DNA of 30,635 bases. It comes from an uncultured bacterium. Lineage in GTDB: Bacteria > Planctomycetota > Planctomycetia > Pirellulales > UBA1268. Both the position numbers and the translations under genes were made by a program. Of the stretch, positions 17,529 through 27,500 are shown piece by piece. The notes under the pieces were generated by a model. It saw nothing but the letters and a program-made list of their open reading frames with translations, ran no database searches and had not been told where the DNA came from. The stretch lies in NCBI GenBank assembly GCA_937959175.1, contig CALGAS010000010.1, positions 1 through 30,635 on the forward strand, given 5' to 3'. Every line of letters begins with the position of its first letter. Within the stretch, counting starts at the first letter, position 1.

Positions 17529-18095
17529 ATGCGAATTTTGATTTCTGGGATGACGGCGGTGGCAGTAGCTGCCACAGTGATGGCCGGCGGGCTTGTCAGT
17601 GCCGATGAGTGTCCGATCGCCAAGCAGCAGCGGCTGGCTCGCGAGGCGGCTGCCGGACACGTGCAGACGGTTGCCTACAACGCGGAAGCTGACATCGTCG
17701 ATACGGCCGTGGCGGCTGGCGATTTCACGACCCTCGTGGCGGCCGTCAAGGCGGCCGGCCTGGTTGAAACCCTCAAGAGTGAGGGGCCCTTCACGGTCTT
17801 TGCCCCGACCGACGCTGCCTTCGCGAAGCTGCCGGAGGGGACGGTCGAGACTCTCCTCAAGCCTGAGAACAAGGAGAAGCTTGTCGGGATCCTGACCTAC
17901 CATGTCGTGCCTGGCAAGGTGATGGCGGCCGACGTCGTCAAGCTCTCCGAGGCCAAGACGGTTCAGGGCAAGGCGGCCAAGATCACCGTCGACGGCGGCA
18001 CGGTCAAGGTCGATAACGCCACGGTTGTCAAGACCGACATCCCCTGCTCCAACGGCGTGATTCACGTCATCGACGCGGTCATTCTGCCGGAGTGA
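17529..18095 (+). CDS. Secreted fasciclin (FAS1) domain protein
   Basis: This 188-residue exported protein has a signal peptide (MRILISGMTAVAVAATVMAG, cleavage near SADE) and one FAS1 domain. The domain shows FTTLVAAVKAAGLVETLK, FTVFAPTDAAFAKLPEGTVE, LVGILTYHVVPGKVMAADV and GVIHVIDAVILP, which are the H1 and H2 motifs of the family. FAS1 domains mediate adhesion and matrix interactions; bacterial homologues are secreted and common in planctomycetes. The ATG at 17529 has GAGGT six bases upstream, and the longer in-frame start at 17448 would place a non-coding-like stretch before the signal peptide. It is separated from MoxR by a strong terminator. Confidence 0.92.
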   Translation: MRILISGMTAVAVAATVMAGGLVSADECPIAKQQRLAREAAAGHVQTVAYNAEADIVDTAVAAGDFTTLVAAVKAAGLVETLKSEGPFTVFAPTDAAFAKLPEGTVETLLKPENKEKLVGILTYHVVPGKVMAADVVKLSEAKTVQGKAAKITVDGGTVKVDNATVVKTDIPCSNGVIHVIDAVILPE

Positions 18096-18147
18096 TCGGC
18101 GAACATGCCGCGGGGTCGTGCAGGGCCTCGGGCTGGCAGGCATACTA

Positions 18148-18189
18148 GAGGGCCGTCGCGGGCTATCCCGCGGCGGCCCTCCTGCTTTT
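18148..18189 (+). terminator. Intrinsic terminator between fasciclin gene and moxR
   Basis: A 15-bp stem (18148-18162 and 18167-18181), paired throughout with one G-U wobble, has a CTAT loop and is followed by a short TTTT at 18186-18189. The T-run is short but the stem is very stable. It would end the fasciclin transcript before the MoxR operon. Confidence 0.75.
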
Positions 18190-18207
18190 CCGCCCCCGGA
18201 GCCTGCC

Positions 18208-19236
18208 ATGGCCACCGCCTCTGATTCCACGCCCCGCCTTGGTGACGACGATGTCGCCGCCCTCGACCGGCTCCGCGCGATCCACGGAAAACTCAGGGAG
18301 GAACTCGCCCGCGTGATCATCGGGCAGGAAGAGACGATCAATCGGTTGACGATCTGTCTCTTCGCCCGGGGTCATGCCCTGCTGATGGGCGTGCCGGGGC
18401 TGGCCAAGACCCTCCTGGTCGGCAAGCTCGCCGAGTGCGTGTCGCTGAAGTTCAGCCGGATCCAGTTCACGCCGGACCTGATGCCGATGGACATCACCGG
18501 CACCGACATCCTCCAGGAGACGGCCGACGGCCGCCGGGAGTTTCACTTCGTCCCCGGGCCGGTCTTTGCCAACATCGTGCTGGCCGACGAGATCAACCGG
18601 GCTCCGCCCAAGACGCAGGCGGCGATGCTCGAGGCGATGCAGGAACACAAGGTCACCGTGGTCGGCAAGACCTTCAAGCTCGACCCGCCATTCTTCGTGC
18701 TGGCGACGCAAAACCCGGTCGAGCAGGAGGGCACCTACCCACTGCCCGAGGCCCAGCTCGACCGGTTCATGTTCCTGATCGAGCTTGACTACCCCGGCGA
18801 GGAGGAGGAGGTCGCCATCGCACGCACGACCACCGGCGGACCACCGCCGGCACTCGACCACATCCTGACCGGTCCCGAGATCCTCGAGTATCAGGAACTC
18901 GTGCGGCGGGTGCCGGTGCCGGACCACATCTATCAGTTCGCCGCGCGGCTGGTTCGCAAGACCCGTCCCCAGGGCGACTCGGCCCCCGACTGGCTCAAGC
19001 CGCTGGTCTCCTGGGGAGCCGGGCCGCGAGCCGTGCAGTACCTGATCCTGGGCGCCAAATCGCGGGCCGCCCTGGCAGGCAGCTACATGGCGCGACTTGA
19101 AGACATCGAGGCGGTCGCCGGGCCGGTGCTGACCCACCGCCTGATCACGACCTTTGCCGCCCAGGCGGAGGGAATCGACGCCAAGCAGATTGTGGAGCGG
19201 CTGGTGCGGGAGACGATCGCCGAGCAGGCCGGGTGA
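18208..19236 (+). CDS. moxR: MoxR-family AAA+ ATPase
   Basis: This 342-residue AAA+ chaperone-like ATPase is typical of the MoxR group that activates partner complexes built with vWA proteins. Walker A is GVPGLAKT at residues 61-68, Walker B IVLADE at 123-128 followed by INRAPPKTQAAMLEAMQE, and the LATQNPVEQEGTYPLPEAQ segment contains sensor 1. The ATG at 18208 has GGAG six bases upstream. The upstream in-frame ATG at 18118 would put the terminator hairpin inside the gene, so it is rejected. It is the first gene of the operon, seven bases before the DUF58 gene, and the pair usually works together. Confidence 0.95.
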   Translation: MATASDSTPRLGDDDVAALDRLRAIHGKLREELARVIIGQEETINRLTICLFARGHALLMGVPGLAKTLLVGKLAECVSLKFSRIQFTPDLMPMDITGTDILQETADGRREFHFVPGPVFANIVLADEINRAPPKTQAAMLEAMQEHKVTVVGKTFKLDPPFFVLATQNPVEQEGTYPLPEAQLDRFMFLIELDYPGEEEEVAIARTTTGGPPPALDHILTGPEILEYQELVRRVPVPDHIYQFAARLVRKTRPQGDSAPDWLKPLVSWGAGPRAVQYLILGAKSRAALAGSYMARLEDIEAVAGPVLTHRLITTFAAQAEGIDAKQIVERLVRETIAEQAG

Positions 19237-19243
19237 GGCTGCC

Positions 19244-20179
19244 ATGTTCTCCGATCGCCAGCCCCGAGCGTTTCTCGATCCTGCCGTGCTGGCCCGGCTG
19301 GCGGGGGTGCCGCTGTTGTCCCGCCGACCGATGGTGGGAAACGTATCGGGCCGGCATGCCAGCCCCCACCGCGGCTCGAGCGTCGAGTTCGCCGAGTATC
19401 GCAAGTACGTCCCCGGCGACGACCTGCGGCGGCTCGACTGGCGGGCCTTCGGCCGATCCGACCGGTACTACGTCAAGGAGTACGAGGCCGACACCAACCT
19501 CCGCCTCTGCCTCGTGCTCGATACGAGCGGCTCGATGGCCTACGGCTCGACCGGCCCGGTTGCTGGCGACAGCCAGCCGCTGACGAAGATCGACTATGCC
19601 CGCCGGATTTGCGGCCCGCTGGCCTATCTTGCCAGTCAGCAGGGCGACGCCGTCGGGGTCTCCTGCGCAGCTGAGGAGATCGTCCGCACGCTCCCTCCCC
19701 GCCGCAGTCCGGCCCATCTGCGACTGGTCTTCGACGTGCTCGAGGAGGCCCGCCCCCAGGGCACCACGGGGCTGCCCGAGGTGCTCCACGAACTGGCCGA
19801 AACGGTCCGGCAGCGGGCCTTGGTGGTCGTCGTCTCCGACCTGTTCGTGCCGACGGAGGACCTGGCCGGAGCCTTCGGCCATCTCAAGTTCCGCCGCCAT
19901 GATGTCGCGGTCTTCCATCTGCTCGATCCGCAGGAGATCGGCTTTCAGTTCCAGCGGCCGACCCGGTTTCTCGATCTCGAAGGGGGCGGGGCGATCTTTG
20001 CCGACCCCGTCGAGATCGCCGACCGCTACCACACCGCGGTGAACGCCTACCTCGAGGCGATCCGGCAGCTGGTGCTCGAGTCGGGCATCGATTACCGCCG
20101 CGTGCTGACCGACGAGCCCTACGAACAGGTGCTGGCCCGCTTCCTGGTCGGCCGGGCGGCGGGGAGGGGCCTGCGATGA
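19244..20179 (+). CDS. DUF58 domain protein (BatA/BatB-associated)
   Basis: This 311-residue cytosolic DUF58 protein is the usual companion of MoxR. The DUF58 segment EFAEYRKYVPGDDLRRLDW is near residues 48-66, followed by a vWA-like fold whose MIDAS motif is D-T-S-G-S at 83-87. Later strands read RALVVVVSDLF and HDVAVFHLLDPQEI. The ATG at 19244 has TGAGG five bases before it. The stop overlaps the next start by four bases (ATGA at 20176-20179). The intact MIDAS suggests metal-dependent protein binding. Confidence 0.93.
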   Translation: MFSDRQPRAFLDPAVLARLAGVPLLSRRPMVGNVSGRHASPHRGSSVEFAEYRKYVPGDDLRRLDWRAFGRSDRYYVKEYEADTNLRLCLVLDTSGSMAYGSTGPVAGDSQPLTKIDYARRICGPLAYLASQQGDAVGVSCAAEEIVRTLPPRRSPAHLRLVFDVLEEARPQGTTGLPEVLHELAETVRQRALVVVVSDLFVPTEDLAGAFGHLKFRRHDVAVFHLLDPQEIGFQFQRPTRFLDLEGGGAIFADPVEIADRYHTAVNAYLEAIRQLVLESGIDYRRVLTDEPYEQVLARFLVGRAAGRGLR

Positions 20180-22206
20180 CCTTTCTGCAGCCCTGGGTGT
20201 TGGCGGCGCTGCCCCTGATCGGGCTGCCGCTGATCATCCATCTGATCAACCAGCGCCGCTTCCAGACGGTGCCCTGGGCCGCCACGATGTTCCTGGCGGC
20301 GGCCAAGGCGCTCTCCAGCGGCTATTCGCGGCTCCGCCACTGGCTGATCATGCTCTTGCGGATGCTGGCCGTGGCCGGCGTGATCCTGGCGATCGGCCGT
20401 CCCTTGTCGCGGGGCTGGCTGGCGCTGGCCGGCGGTGCCCGGCCCGACACGGCGGTGGTCATTCTTGACCGCAGCCCCAGCATGCAGGCCCGCGATCCCG
20501 CCGCTCCGGGCACGAAGCTGGCCACCGGCCGCCGGCAGCTCGCCGATTCGCTCGAGACGCTCGCCCCAAGCCGGTGCCTCTACCTCGGCGGGGGCGACCG
20601 GCCGGTGGAGATTCCGCCGGCTGCCCTCGACGATCTTCCTGAGGCCGGACCGGCCGCCGCGGCCGCTGACATCCCGGGGATGCTCCAGGCGGCCTACGAC
20701 CACATTCGCGAAAATGCAGCCGGCACCGCCGAGGTCTGGATCTGCTCCGACGGCCGTGCCAACGACTGGGCGATCGAGGAGGGCGGCTGGGCCGGCCTGC
20801 GGGATGCCTTTGCCAAACTCCCCCAGCAGGTTCGCTTCCAGTTGCTCGCCTTTGACGATCCCGTCCCGGGCAACCTGGCCGTCCGGGTCACCGAGGCCCG
20901 GCTGGAGCGGCGGGCCGGGACGCGGGAACTGCTGGTCAGCGTTGCGGTCAGCCGTGTCGATGCCGCCGGCGCGGCAGGCGGGGAGGAGGCCGCGACCGTG
21001 CCGATCCGGTTCGAGATCGACGGGGTGACCACCGTCGTCGATCTCGAACTCTCCGGCCGCGAGACGATCCTGGCCAATCATCCCCTGCCACTGGGCCGTG
21101 GCGAGGCGGTGCGGGGCTGGGGTCGGGTCTCGATTCCGGCCGACCCGTGCGCGGCCGACAACGAGTTCTACTTCGTGTTCGACGAGCCGGCCCCGCGGGT
21201 GACGATGGTCGTGGCCGACGAGGCGGCGGTCGAGCGGGTCCTGCGGCTGGTTGCCTCGATCCCGCCGTCCAAGGAACGAGTCGCCCGTGGTGAGCTGGTG
21301 CCGGCGTCGGGTCTGGCCACCGCTCCGTGGGACGAGGCGGCGGCCCTGCTCTGGCAGGGTCCGCTGCCGGCCGGCCGCGATGCGGAACTGGTCGAGGCCT
21401 TTCTGGCCCGTGGGGGACAGGTGATTTTTTTCCCCCCCGAGGCAGGCGGCGGCACGACCTTCGCCGGCGTCTCATGGGGTGATTGGCTCGATTTCAAAGA
21501 GCCCCAGCAGCCTGAGCAGTGGCGACCCGACGCCGACCTCCTGGCCAATACCGTCGCCGGCAATGCCCTGCCGGTTGGGGAGCTCGAGGTCCGCCGGGTG
21601 CGGGGACTCAACGGTGAGGTGGTGCCCCTGGCATCGCTGCCCGACGGTAGCCCGCTGGTGACACGGCTTCCCGACGGCCGGGGTGTCTATTTCTGCACCA
21701 CGCTGCCGCGGCCCCAGGATTCGACGCTCGCCAGTGAGGGGATCGTGCTCTACGCCCTGGTGCAGCGGGCGATCGAGCGGGGCCTCGAACCGCTGGCGGG
21801 CGCCCGCCAGGTCGCGGCGGGACCAGAAGCATCGTTGCTGACCGCCGGCGAGCAGGGCGAGGGCCGTTGGCGGCGGCTTGCGGGACCCAGTGAGCCGGTT
21901 TCCGCGGAGGGCGGCCTCCACGCCGGGGTCTACGCCCGCGAGGGCCGGCTCGTGGCGGTGAACCGGCCGCTCGCCGAGGACACCGCCGGGATCCTGGCCA
22001 CGGAGCGGATCGACGGGCTCTTCCGCGGGCTCTCCTACACGCGGATCACCGGGCAGGCGGGGCAATCCGACAGCATCGTGCAGGAGATCTGGCGGGCCTT
22101 TTTGATCGCGATGCTTTTGGCCCTCGTCGGCGAGGGGCTCTTGAGCCTGCCTCGGCGACGCATGACCTCGCGGCCGCCGGCCGCCCCGCTGGGGGCCGCC
22201 GCATGA
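20176..22206 (+). CDS. BatA-like membrane protein with vWA domain
   Basis: This 676-residue protein opens with the aerotolerance-regulator (BatA) N-terminus: a transmembrane helix at 6-24, HLINQRRFQTVPWAATMFL, and a second helix near 55-73. A vWA domain follows with MIDAS D-R-S-P-S at 98-102 and VWICSDGRAND near 190. The remaining part is a long extracytoplasmic beta-rich region, and a C-terminal helix near 640-660 (AFLIAMLLALVGEGLL) gives a second anchor. The start has GGAGGGG six bases upstream and overlaps the previous stop. The vWA domain probably faces the periplasm and is a target of MoxR-dependent assembly (inference). Confidence 0.88.
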   Translation: MTFLQPWVLAALPLIGLPLIIHLINQRRFQTVPWAATMFLAAAKALSSGYSRLRHWLIMLLRMLAVAGVILAIGRPLSRGWLALAGGARPDTAVVILDRSPSMQARDPAAPGTKLATGRRQLADSLETLAPSRCLYLGGGDRPVEIPPAALDDLPEAGPAAAAADIPGMLQAAYDHIRENAAGTAEVWICSDGRANDWAIEEGGWAGLRDAFAKLPQQVRFQLLAFDDPVPGNLAVRVTEARLERRAGTRELLVSVAVSRVDAAGAAGGEEAATVPIRFEIDGVTTVVDLELSGRETILANHPLPLGRGEAVRGWGRVSIPADPCAADNEFYFVFDEPAPRVTMVVADEAAVERVLRLVASIPPSKERVARGELVPASGLATAPWDEAAALLWQGPLPAGRDAELVEAFLARGGQVIFFPPEAGGGTTFAGVSWGDWLDFKEPQQPEQWRPDADLLANTVAGNALPVGELEVRRVRGLNGEVVPLASLPDGSPLVTRLPDGRGVYFCTTLPRPQDSTLASEGIVLYALVQRAIERGLEPLAGARQVAAGPEASLLTAGEQGEGRWRRLAGPSEPVSAEGGLHAGVYAREGRLVAVNRPLAEDTAGILATERIDGLFRGLSYTRITGQAGQSDSIVQEIWRAFLIAMLLALVGEGLLSLPRRRMTSRPPAAPLGAAA

Positions 22207-24431
22207 ACACCCTGAATGATCCGGCGGCCTTTGCCGGCCTGCGGTTTTTCACGACTCCGTGGACGCTCGGGATTTCCGCCCTGTTGGTCGTTGCCGCGCT
22301 TGTGGTGGCGATGCTCACCTGGCGGCGGAGCGGCTTCGCGGCGGGCACCGGCCTCGTCGAGCTGCTGCGGGTGGCGATTGCCGCGCTCGTCGCAGTGCTG
22401 CTCAATCAGCCGGAGTGGGTGGAGGAGTTTCGCCCTGACGAGAAGCCGGTGGTGGCCGTGCTCGTCGACGCCTCGCGGAGCATGGAAACGGCGGATGTCA
22501 TCACCGCCGGCGAGGCGGTCCGAGCGGGAGGACCGCGGTCGCGGCGGGAGGCGGTCGCTCGCCTCTCGACCGAGTCCTTCTGGGAGCCGTTGGCGGAACG
22601 ATTTCGGGTCGTGATCGAGCCGTTTGCCGATCCCGCCGATGCCACCGGCACCGATCTGGCAGCGCCCTTGGCGGCCGTGGCCGAGCAGTTCGGCAGCCTG
22701 CGGGCGGTCGTCCTGGCCAGTGACGGCGACTGGAACGAGGGACCGCCACCTTTGGAGTCGGCTCGCCGGCTCCGGCTGGCCCGGGTGCCGGTCTTTGCCG
22801 TGGCGGCCGGCAGTCAAACGAAGCTACCCGACGTGTCGCTCGAGAGCCTCGACTGCCCCACGATGGGCGTGGCGGGCAAGCCGGTGCGGGTTCCCTTCAC
22901 GATCGAATCATCGCTGCCGACCGAGCGGGTCGTGCCGGCGGTCCTCACGACCAGCGGCGGCGAGACCCTCCGCAAAGACATCCGCCTGCCGCCGATGGCC
23001 ACCATCACCGACTGGTTCTACTGGACGCCGCCAGCCGAGGGAGACTACACGCTGACCCTCACCCTCCCGGAGCAGGAAGGGGAGCTGCTGGCCGACAACA
23101 ACTCCCGGACCGCGCCGATCGCCATCCGCCAGGAGCAGCTCAAGGTGCTGCTGGTCGAGAGCATGCCTCGCTGGGAGTACCGCTATCTTCGCAACGCCCT
23201 GGCCCGTGATCCGGGCGTCGAGGTCTCCTGCCTCTTGCTCCAGCCGGGGCTCAGCAAGCGGGGGGGCGGCACACGGGACTACATCAGCGAGTTCCCCGGC
23301 GGTCTCGACGAACTGACCCAGTTCGACGTGGTCTTTCTCGGGGACGTCGGCGTCGGCGGCGGCCAGCTGACCGAGGAAGACTGCCGACTGCTCAAGGGAC
23401 TCGTCGAATACCAGGCCAGCGGGCTGGTCTTCATGCCGGGTCTCCGGGGGGAACAGGTCTCGCTGATCGGCACGGAACTCGAGGACCTCTTTCCCGTCGT
23501 GATCGACGTGGCCGATCCGGCGGGCACCGCGACCGAAGGCCCCCGGCGGCTGGTCCTGACCGAGGCGGGCCGCAAGAGCCTCCTGACCAAGCTTGCTGAC
23601 TCATCCGCCGAGAACATTGCCGTCTGGGAGAGCCTGCCGGGGGTGCAGTGGTATGGGCCGGTGCTCAAGGCCAAGGCGGGCAGCGAGGTGCTGGCGGTGC
23701 ACGAGGACGCCGCCAACGAATACGGCCGGATCCCCCTGCTGGTGACCCGCACCTTCGGCGCCGGCAAGGTGCTCTTCATGGCCACCGACGGTGCCTGGCG
23801 GTGGCGGAAGGGAGTCGAAGACAAATACCACTACCGGTTCTGGGGCCAGGTGGTCCGCTGGATGGCCTACCGCCGCAACATGGCCAAGGGCGAGCGGATG
23901 AGCCTCTCCTTCGCACCGGAGCAGCCGGAGCTCGGGCAGTCGTTGTCGCTCGATGCCCGGGTCACGACGACCTCGGGTGAGCCGCTGGTCCGCGGCGAGG
24001 TGGCGGCCCGGATCACCGCGCCGAGCGGGGCGGTCGAGACGGTCCGGTTCCTGCCACCAGCCGGGGAGGGGGAGTGGGGCGTGTTCGCCGCGTCCTTCGC
24101 CCCGAGCGAGCCCGGGCCGCATGAGGTTGTGCTCACCTGCCGCGAGACGGCCGACACGCTGGAAGCCTCCTTCTTCGTGCAGGGCTCCGCCGAGGAGGGG
24201 ATCGGCGGCGTGGCCCGGCCCGAGGTGCTTGCCGAGATCGCCCAGGTGACCCGGGGCGAGGTCGTGCCCGAGGACGAGGTGGCGGGACTCGTCGAGGCCC
24301 TTGCCCAACTGCCCGATCCCCTGCCCGAGGTTCGGCGGCTGCAGCTGTGGTGTCATCCGGCAGTGGCGGCAGCGCTCGTCGGCCTCCTTGGCCTGTTCTG
24401 GGTGGGCCGCAAGCGGCAGGGGCTGGTCTGA
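22203..24431 (+). CDS. Membrane vWA protein with glutamine-amidotransferase-like middle domain
   Basis: This 742-residue membrane protein has N-terminal helices near 20-40 and 50-67, a vWA-like region with D-A-S-R-S at 89-93 and LASDGDWNEG near 178. Residues about 312-430 begin LKVLLVESMPRWEYRYLRNA and resemble class I glutamine-amidotransferase-like folds; no clear catalytic Cys-His pair was seen, so it may be non-catalytic. FGAGKVLFMATDGAWRWRKG is near residue 520, a C-terminal region rich in beta strands follows, and a last helix near 720 (AAALVGLLGLFWVG) anchors it. It overlaps the previous stop by four bases (ATGA). This composite architecture recurs in planctomycete MoxR operons, but no function is established. 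Confidence 0.82.
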   Translation: MNTLNDPAAFAGLRFFTTPWTLGISALLVVAALVVAMLTWRRSGFAAGTGLVELLRVAIAALVAVLLNQPEWVEEFRPDEKPVVAVLVDASRSMETADVITAGEAVRAGGPRSRREAVARLSTESFWEPLAERFRVVIEPFADPADATGTDLAAPLAAVAEQFGSLRAVVLASDGDWNEGPPPLESARRLRLARVPVFAVAAGSQTKLPDVSLESLDCPTMGVAGKPVRVPFTIESSLPTERVVPAVLTTSGGETLRKDIRLPPMATITDWFYWTPPAEGDYTLTLTLPEQEGELLADNNSRTAPIAIRQEQLKVLLVESMPRWEYRYLRNALARDPGVEVSCLLLQPGLSKRGGGTRDYISEFPGGLDELTQFDVVFLGDVGVGGGQLTEEDCRLLKGLVEYQASGLVFMPGLRGEQVSLIGTELEDLFPVVIDVADPAGTATEGPRRLVLTEAGRKSLLTKLADSSAENIAVWESLPGVQWYGPVLKAKAGSEVLAVHEDAANEYGRIPLLVTRTFGAGKVLFMATDGAWRWRKGVEDKYHYRFWGQVVRWMAYRRNMAKGERMSLSFAPEQPELGQSLSLDARVTTTSGEPLVRGEVAARITAPSGAVETVRFLPPAGEGEWGVFAASFAPSEPGPHEVVLTCRETADTLEASFFVQGSAEEGIGGVARPEVLAEIAQVTRGEVVPEDEVAGLVEALAQLPDPLPEVRRLQLWCHPAVAAALVGLLGLFWVGRKRQGLV

Positions 24432-24529
24432 GGCGATCTGAGGAGGCCGTGACGGCCGCTGGCGGGTGGTGAATAATGAAGGCGACAGGCAGCGAATACC
24501 GGACGTCCCGCACGACCGAGGGTGATGCG

Positions 24530-27500
24530 ATGAAGCCGCAACGTGAAGGCCGCGACGCGATTTCGCTCCCCGCGGGGCTCGAGCGACGGCTCTACGCTTT
24601 CCGCTCCCTGGTCTGGCGGATCAAGCTGCTCGAGGCGTTCGGCGGGGCGGTGGTCGGTGTCTTGGCCGGCTACCTGGCGGTCTTTCTCCTGGATCGGCTC
24701 ACCGAGACGCCGGCCTGGGTTCGCCTGGTCGCCTTCGCCGTGGGGGTCATCGGGTCCGCGGCGGTGCCGCTGGCCCTGCACCGCTGGATTTGGAGCCATC
24801 GGGGCCTCGAGCAGCTGGCCCGGCTGATCGCCCGCCGCTTTCCTGGCATCGGGGATCAGCTGCTGGGCATCATCGAGCTGGTCCGCGCGGCGGAGTCGCC
24901 GGCAGGATCCACGAATCGCTCCCGGGCCCTCTGCGAGGCGGCCATCGGCCAGGTCGCCGAGCAGGCCGGCGGCTACGACTTCGCCGAGGCGGTGCCCCGC
25001 CCGCGGCACCGCCTCTGGCTGACAGCAGCGGCGGTTCCTCTGGTCGCTGTGACAGCGGCGGCCTGGCTGGCTCCCGAGGCGGCCGGCAACGCCTGGGCCC
25101 GGTTCCTCGCCCCGTGGTGGCCGGTCGAGCGATTCACCTTCACGCGGGTCGAACCGCTGCCGGAGACGATCGTGGTGCCGCACGGGGAGCCGGCGGCTGT
25201 CGCGGTTGCCTTGGCTGCTGACACACGCTGGCATCCGGACGAGGCCCGGCTCCGGGTCGGTGGCCAGACGCCGCTCGAGTCTCCGCTCGCGGATGACGGC
25301 TACACCTTCACCATTCCTCCCCAGCTCGGCCCTGCGGTGGTTGCTCTGGCGGTGGGCGACTGGCGGCAGCGGCCCCGGATCGAGCCGATGTTCCGGCCGC
25401 AGATCACCGGCCTGGCTGCCGAGATTCAGCTCCCGGCCTATCTCGGCCGGCCGAACCTGATCCGCCAGGAGGTTCGCGGGGGCACGCTCGTGCCGGTGGC
25501 TGGCGGCACGATTTCGATCGTGGCGACTGCCGATCGAGACCTGGCTGCGGCGACCGTCGACGGTCAGCCGGTTGAACCGGTGGGGGCCGAGGTGCGGACG
25601 CTACCTCGGGAGGTGGTCGAGCCGTCAACACTGACGATCAGCTGGCGGGATCGGCACGGCCTCGACGGCAGCGGCCCGCTGACGCTGGCGATCCAGCCCC
25701 GCAATGACGAGCCCCCGTCGGTCGTGGCCCTCGACCTGCCGCCCAACCGCGACGTCTTGCTCGATACCGACACCCTCCGGTTCCGCGTGGCGGTGCGGGA
25801 CGACTTTGGGATTCGCCGCGTCGGGCTGGAATGGGAGGGGATTGCCGACTGGGGCGGCGGGAACGACCCCGCCGCGAGCCTTCGTGGGCAGCGGCTCCTC
25901 AAGGCGGGCGGGCCCGAGGTCGAGACGATCGAAGCAGCGGCGACATTCTGCCCGGCCGCCCTCGGCATCGCGCCGCAGCCGATCTTCCTGCGGGCCTTCG
26001 CCGAGGATTACAAGCCCGGCCGCGAGCGGGCCACGTCGACACCGCTTTTGATCTACGTGGTCGACAAGGCGGAGCACGCGCTGGTGCTCAACACGCGGCT
26101 CCAGCAGTTCCGGCAGCGGGCCAGCGAGGTTCGTGATCGCGAGATGATGCTCTTGGCCACCAACAAGGAGCTTCGTGAACTGCCCGGCGAACGGCTCCTC
26201 GACGAGGACGTGCGGGGCCGCCTGGCCGGGCAGGTGGCCGCCGAGGAGGCCAATGCCCGCCGGCTTGAGCGGCTCGTCGAGGAGGGCGCGAAGCTCGTCC
26301 GCGAGGCGACGAAGAATCCCGATTTTGAAGCGGCCACGCTCGAGCGGCTCGCCGAAGATCTCCAGGCGCTCTCCGACATCGCGGCCAACCGAATGCCCGG
26401 CGTTGCCGACCTGCTGGCCCAGGCCGCCGCCGCAGAGCAGGGCACCGCCGGCCAGATGGGCCAGCCTGGGGCGGGCCAGGCCGGCGAGGCGGGGCAGGCC
26501 GGCCAGCAGAGCCAGCAGCAACAGGGCCAGCCGGGAGAGCCTGCCAGTCAGCCCGGCTCGAGTCAGCAGGCGGCCGGTGAGCCGGCCGGCGAAGCGGGAG
26601 AGGGCGAAGCGGGCGAGCAATCGCCCCGGGTCGGCGAGCAGCAAAACCAGTCGGCGGGCGGCCAGGGAGGCGAGCCCTCTCCGCCGAGTCCGCCGGTGCC
26701 GCAGGTGGTCGATCAGGAATCGTCCCAGCAGCCGGCCGATCCCAATGCCGGCGCGGGCCCGTCATCGGCGGCCGGGGGCCAGGGGCGACTCGGGCTGCCG
26801 ACGACCCAGGCAGGCGTGTCGCCGCCGTCATCCACGGAGGCGACCGGTGAAACCGAGCCGCCCGCCGATGAACTGCTCGATGAGGCCATCGCCAAGCAGG
26901 AGGAACTCCTCGAGGAGTTTGCCAAGGTCGCCGACGAGTTGGCGGCGGTGATGGCCCGGCTGGAAGGCAGCACGTTCGTGAAACGGTTCAAGCTCGCCTC
27001 CCGCGAACAGCTGGAGATCGGGGGCAGGCTGGCTGCCCTCGCCGCCGAGGCGTTTCTCCCGGCCGCCGGCCGGCCCCTCCGCGTCGAACAGGCGATTGAG
27101 GGCGTCCAGGAACTCAGCCAGCGGGAGTCGGAGAAGGTGTCGGCCCTGCTCGACGACCTGCAGGCCTACTTCGACCGCCGGCAACTACCAGCTTTCCGGA
27201 CGGTGCTCGAAGAGATGAAGGATCTCGACGTGCTCGGCAGCCTGCGGGAGGTCTCGGATGAGATCGCCAGCGAGGCGGGCATGTCGCTGGCTCAGACGGA
27301 GTTCTGGTCGGACACGTTCGACCGTCTGGCCGACGACCTGGTGCCCCCGGCCGAGGGCGGCGGCGAGGGGGGCGGTGAAGGAGAGGCCCGCGAGAGCGTG
27401 CCGCCTGAGGTGGTGCTCGAAGTGATGAAAATCCTCGAGGAGGAGGTCACGCTCCGCGAGGAGACCCGGGTGGCCGAGCAGCGGAAAGATGTCGTTCCCG

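Noticed and set aside
15775..17529. 584-aa minus-strand frame over the glycosyltransferase genes
   Set aside because: It spans the reverse strand of two genes with conserved catalytic motifs, and no domain is visible.
25625..26644. 339-aa minus-strand frame rich in Leu, Gly and Arg
   Set aside because: It is the mirror of the Gln/Gly-rich linker and coiled coil, without motifs.
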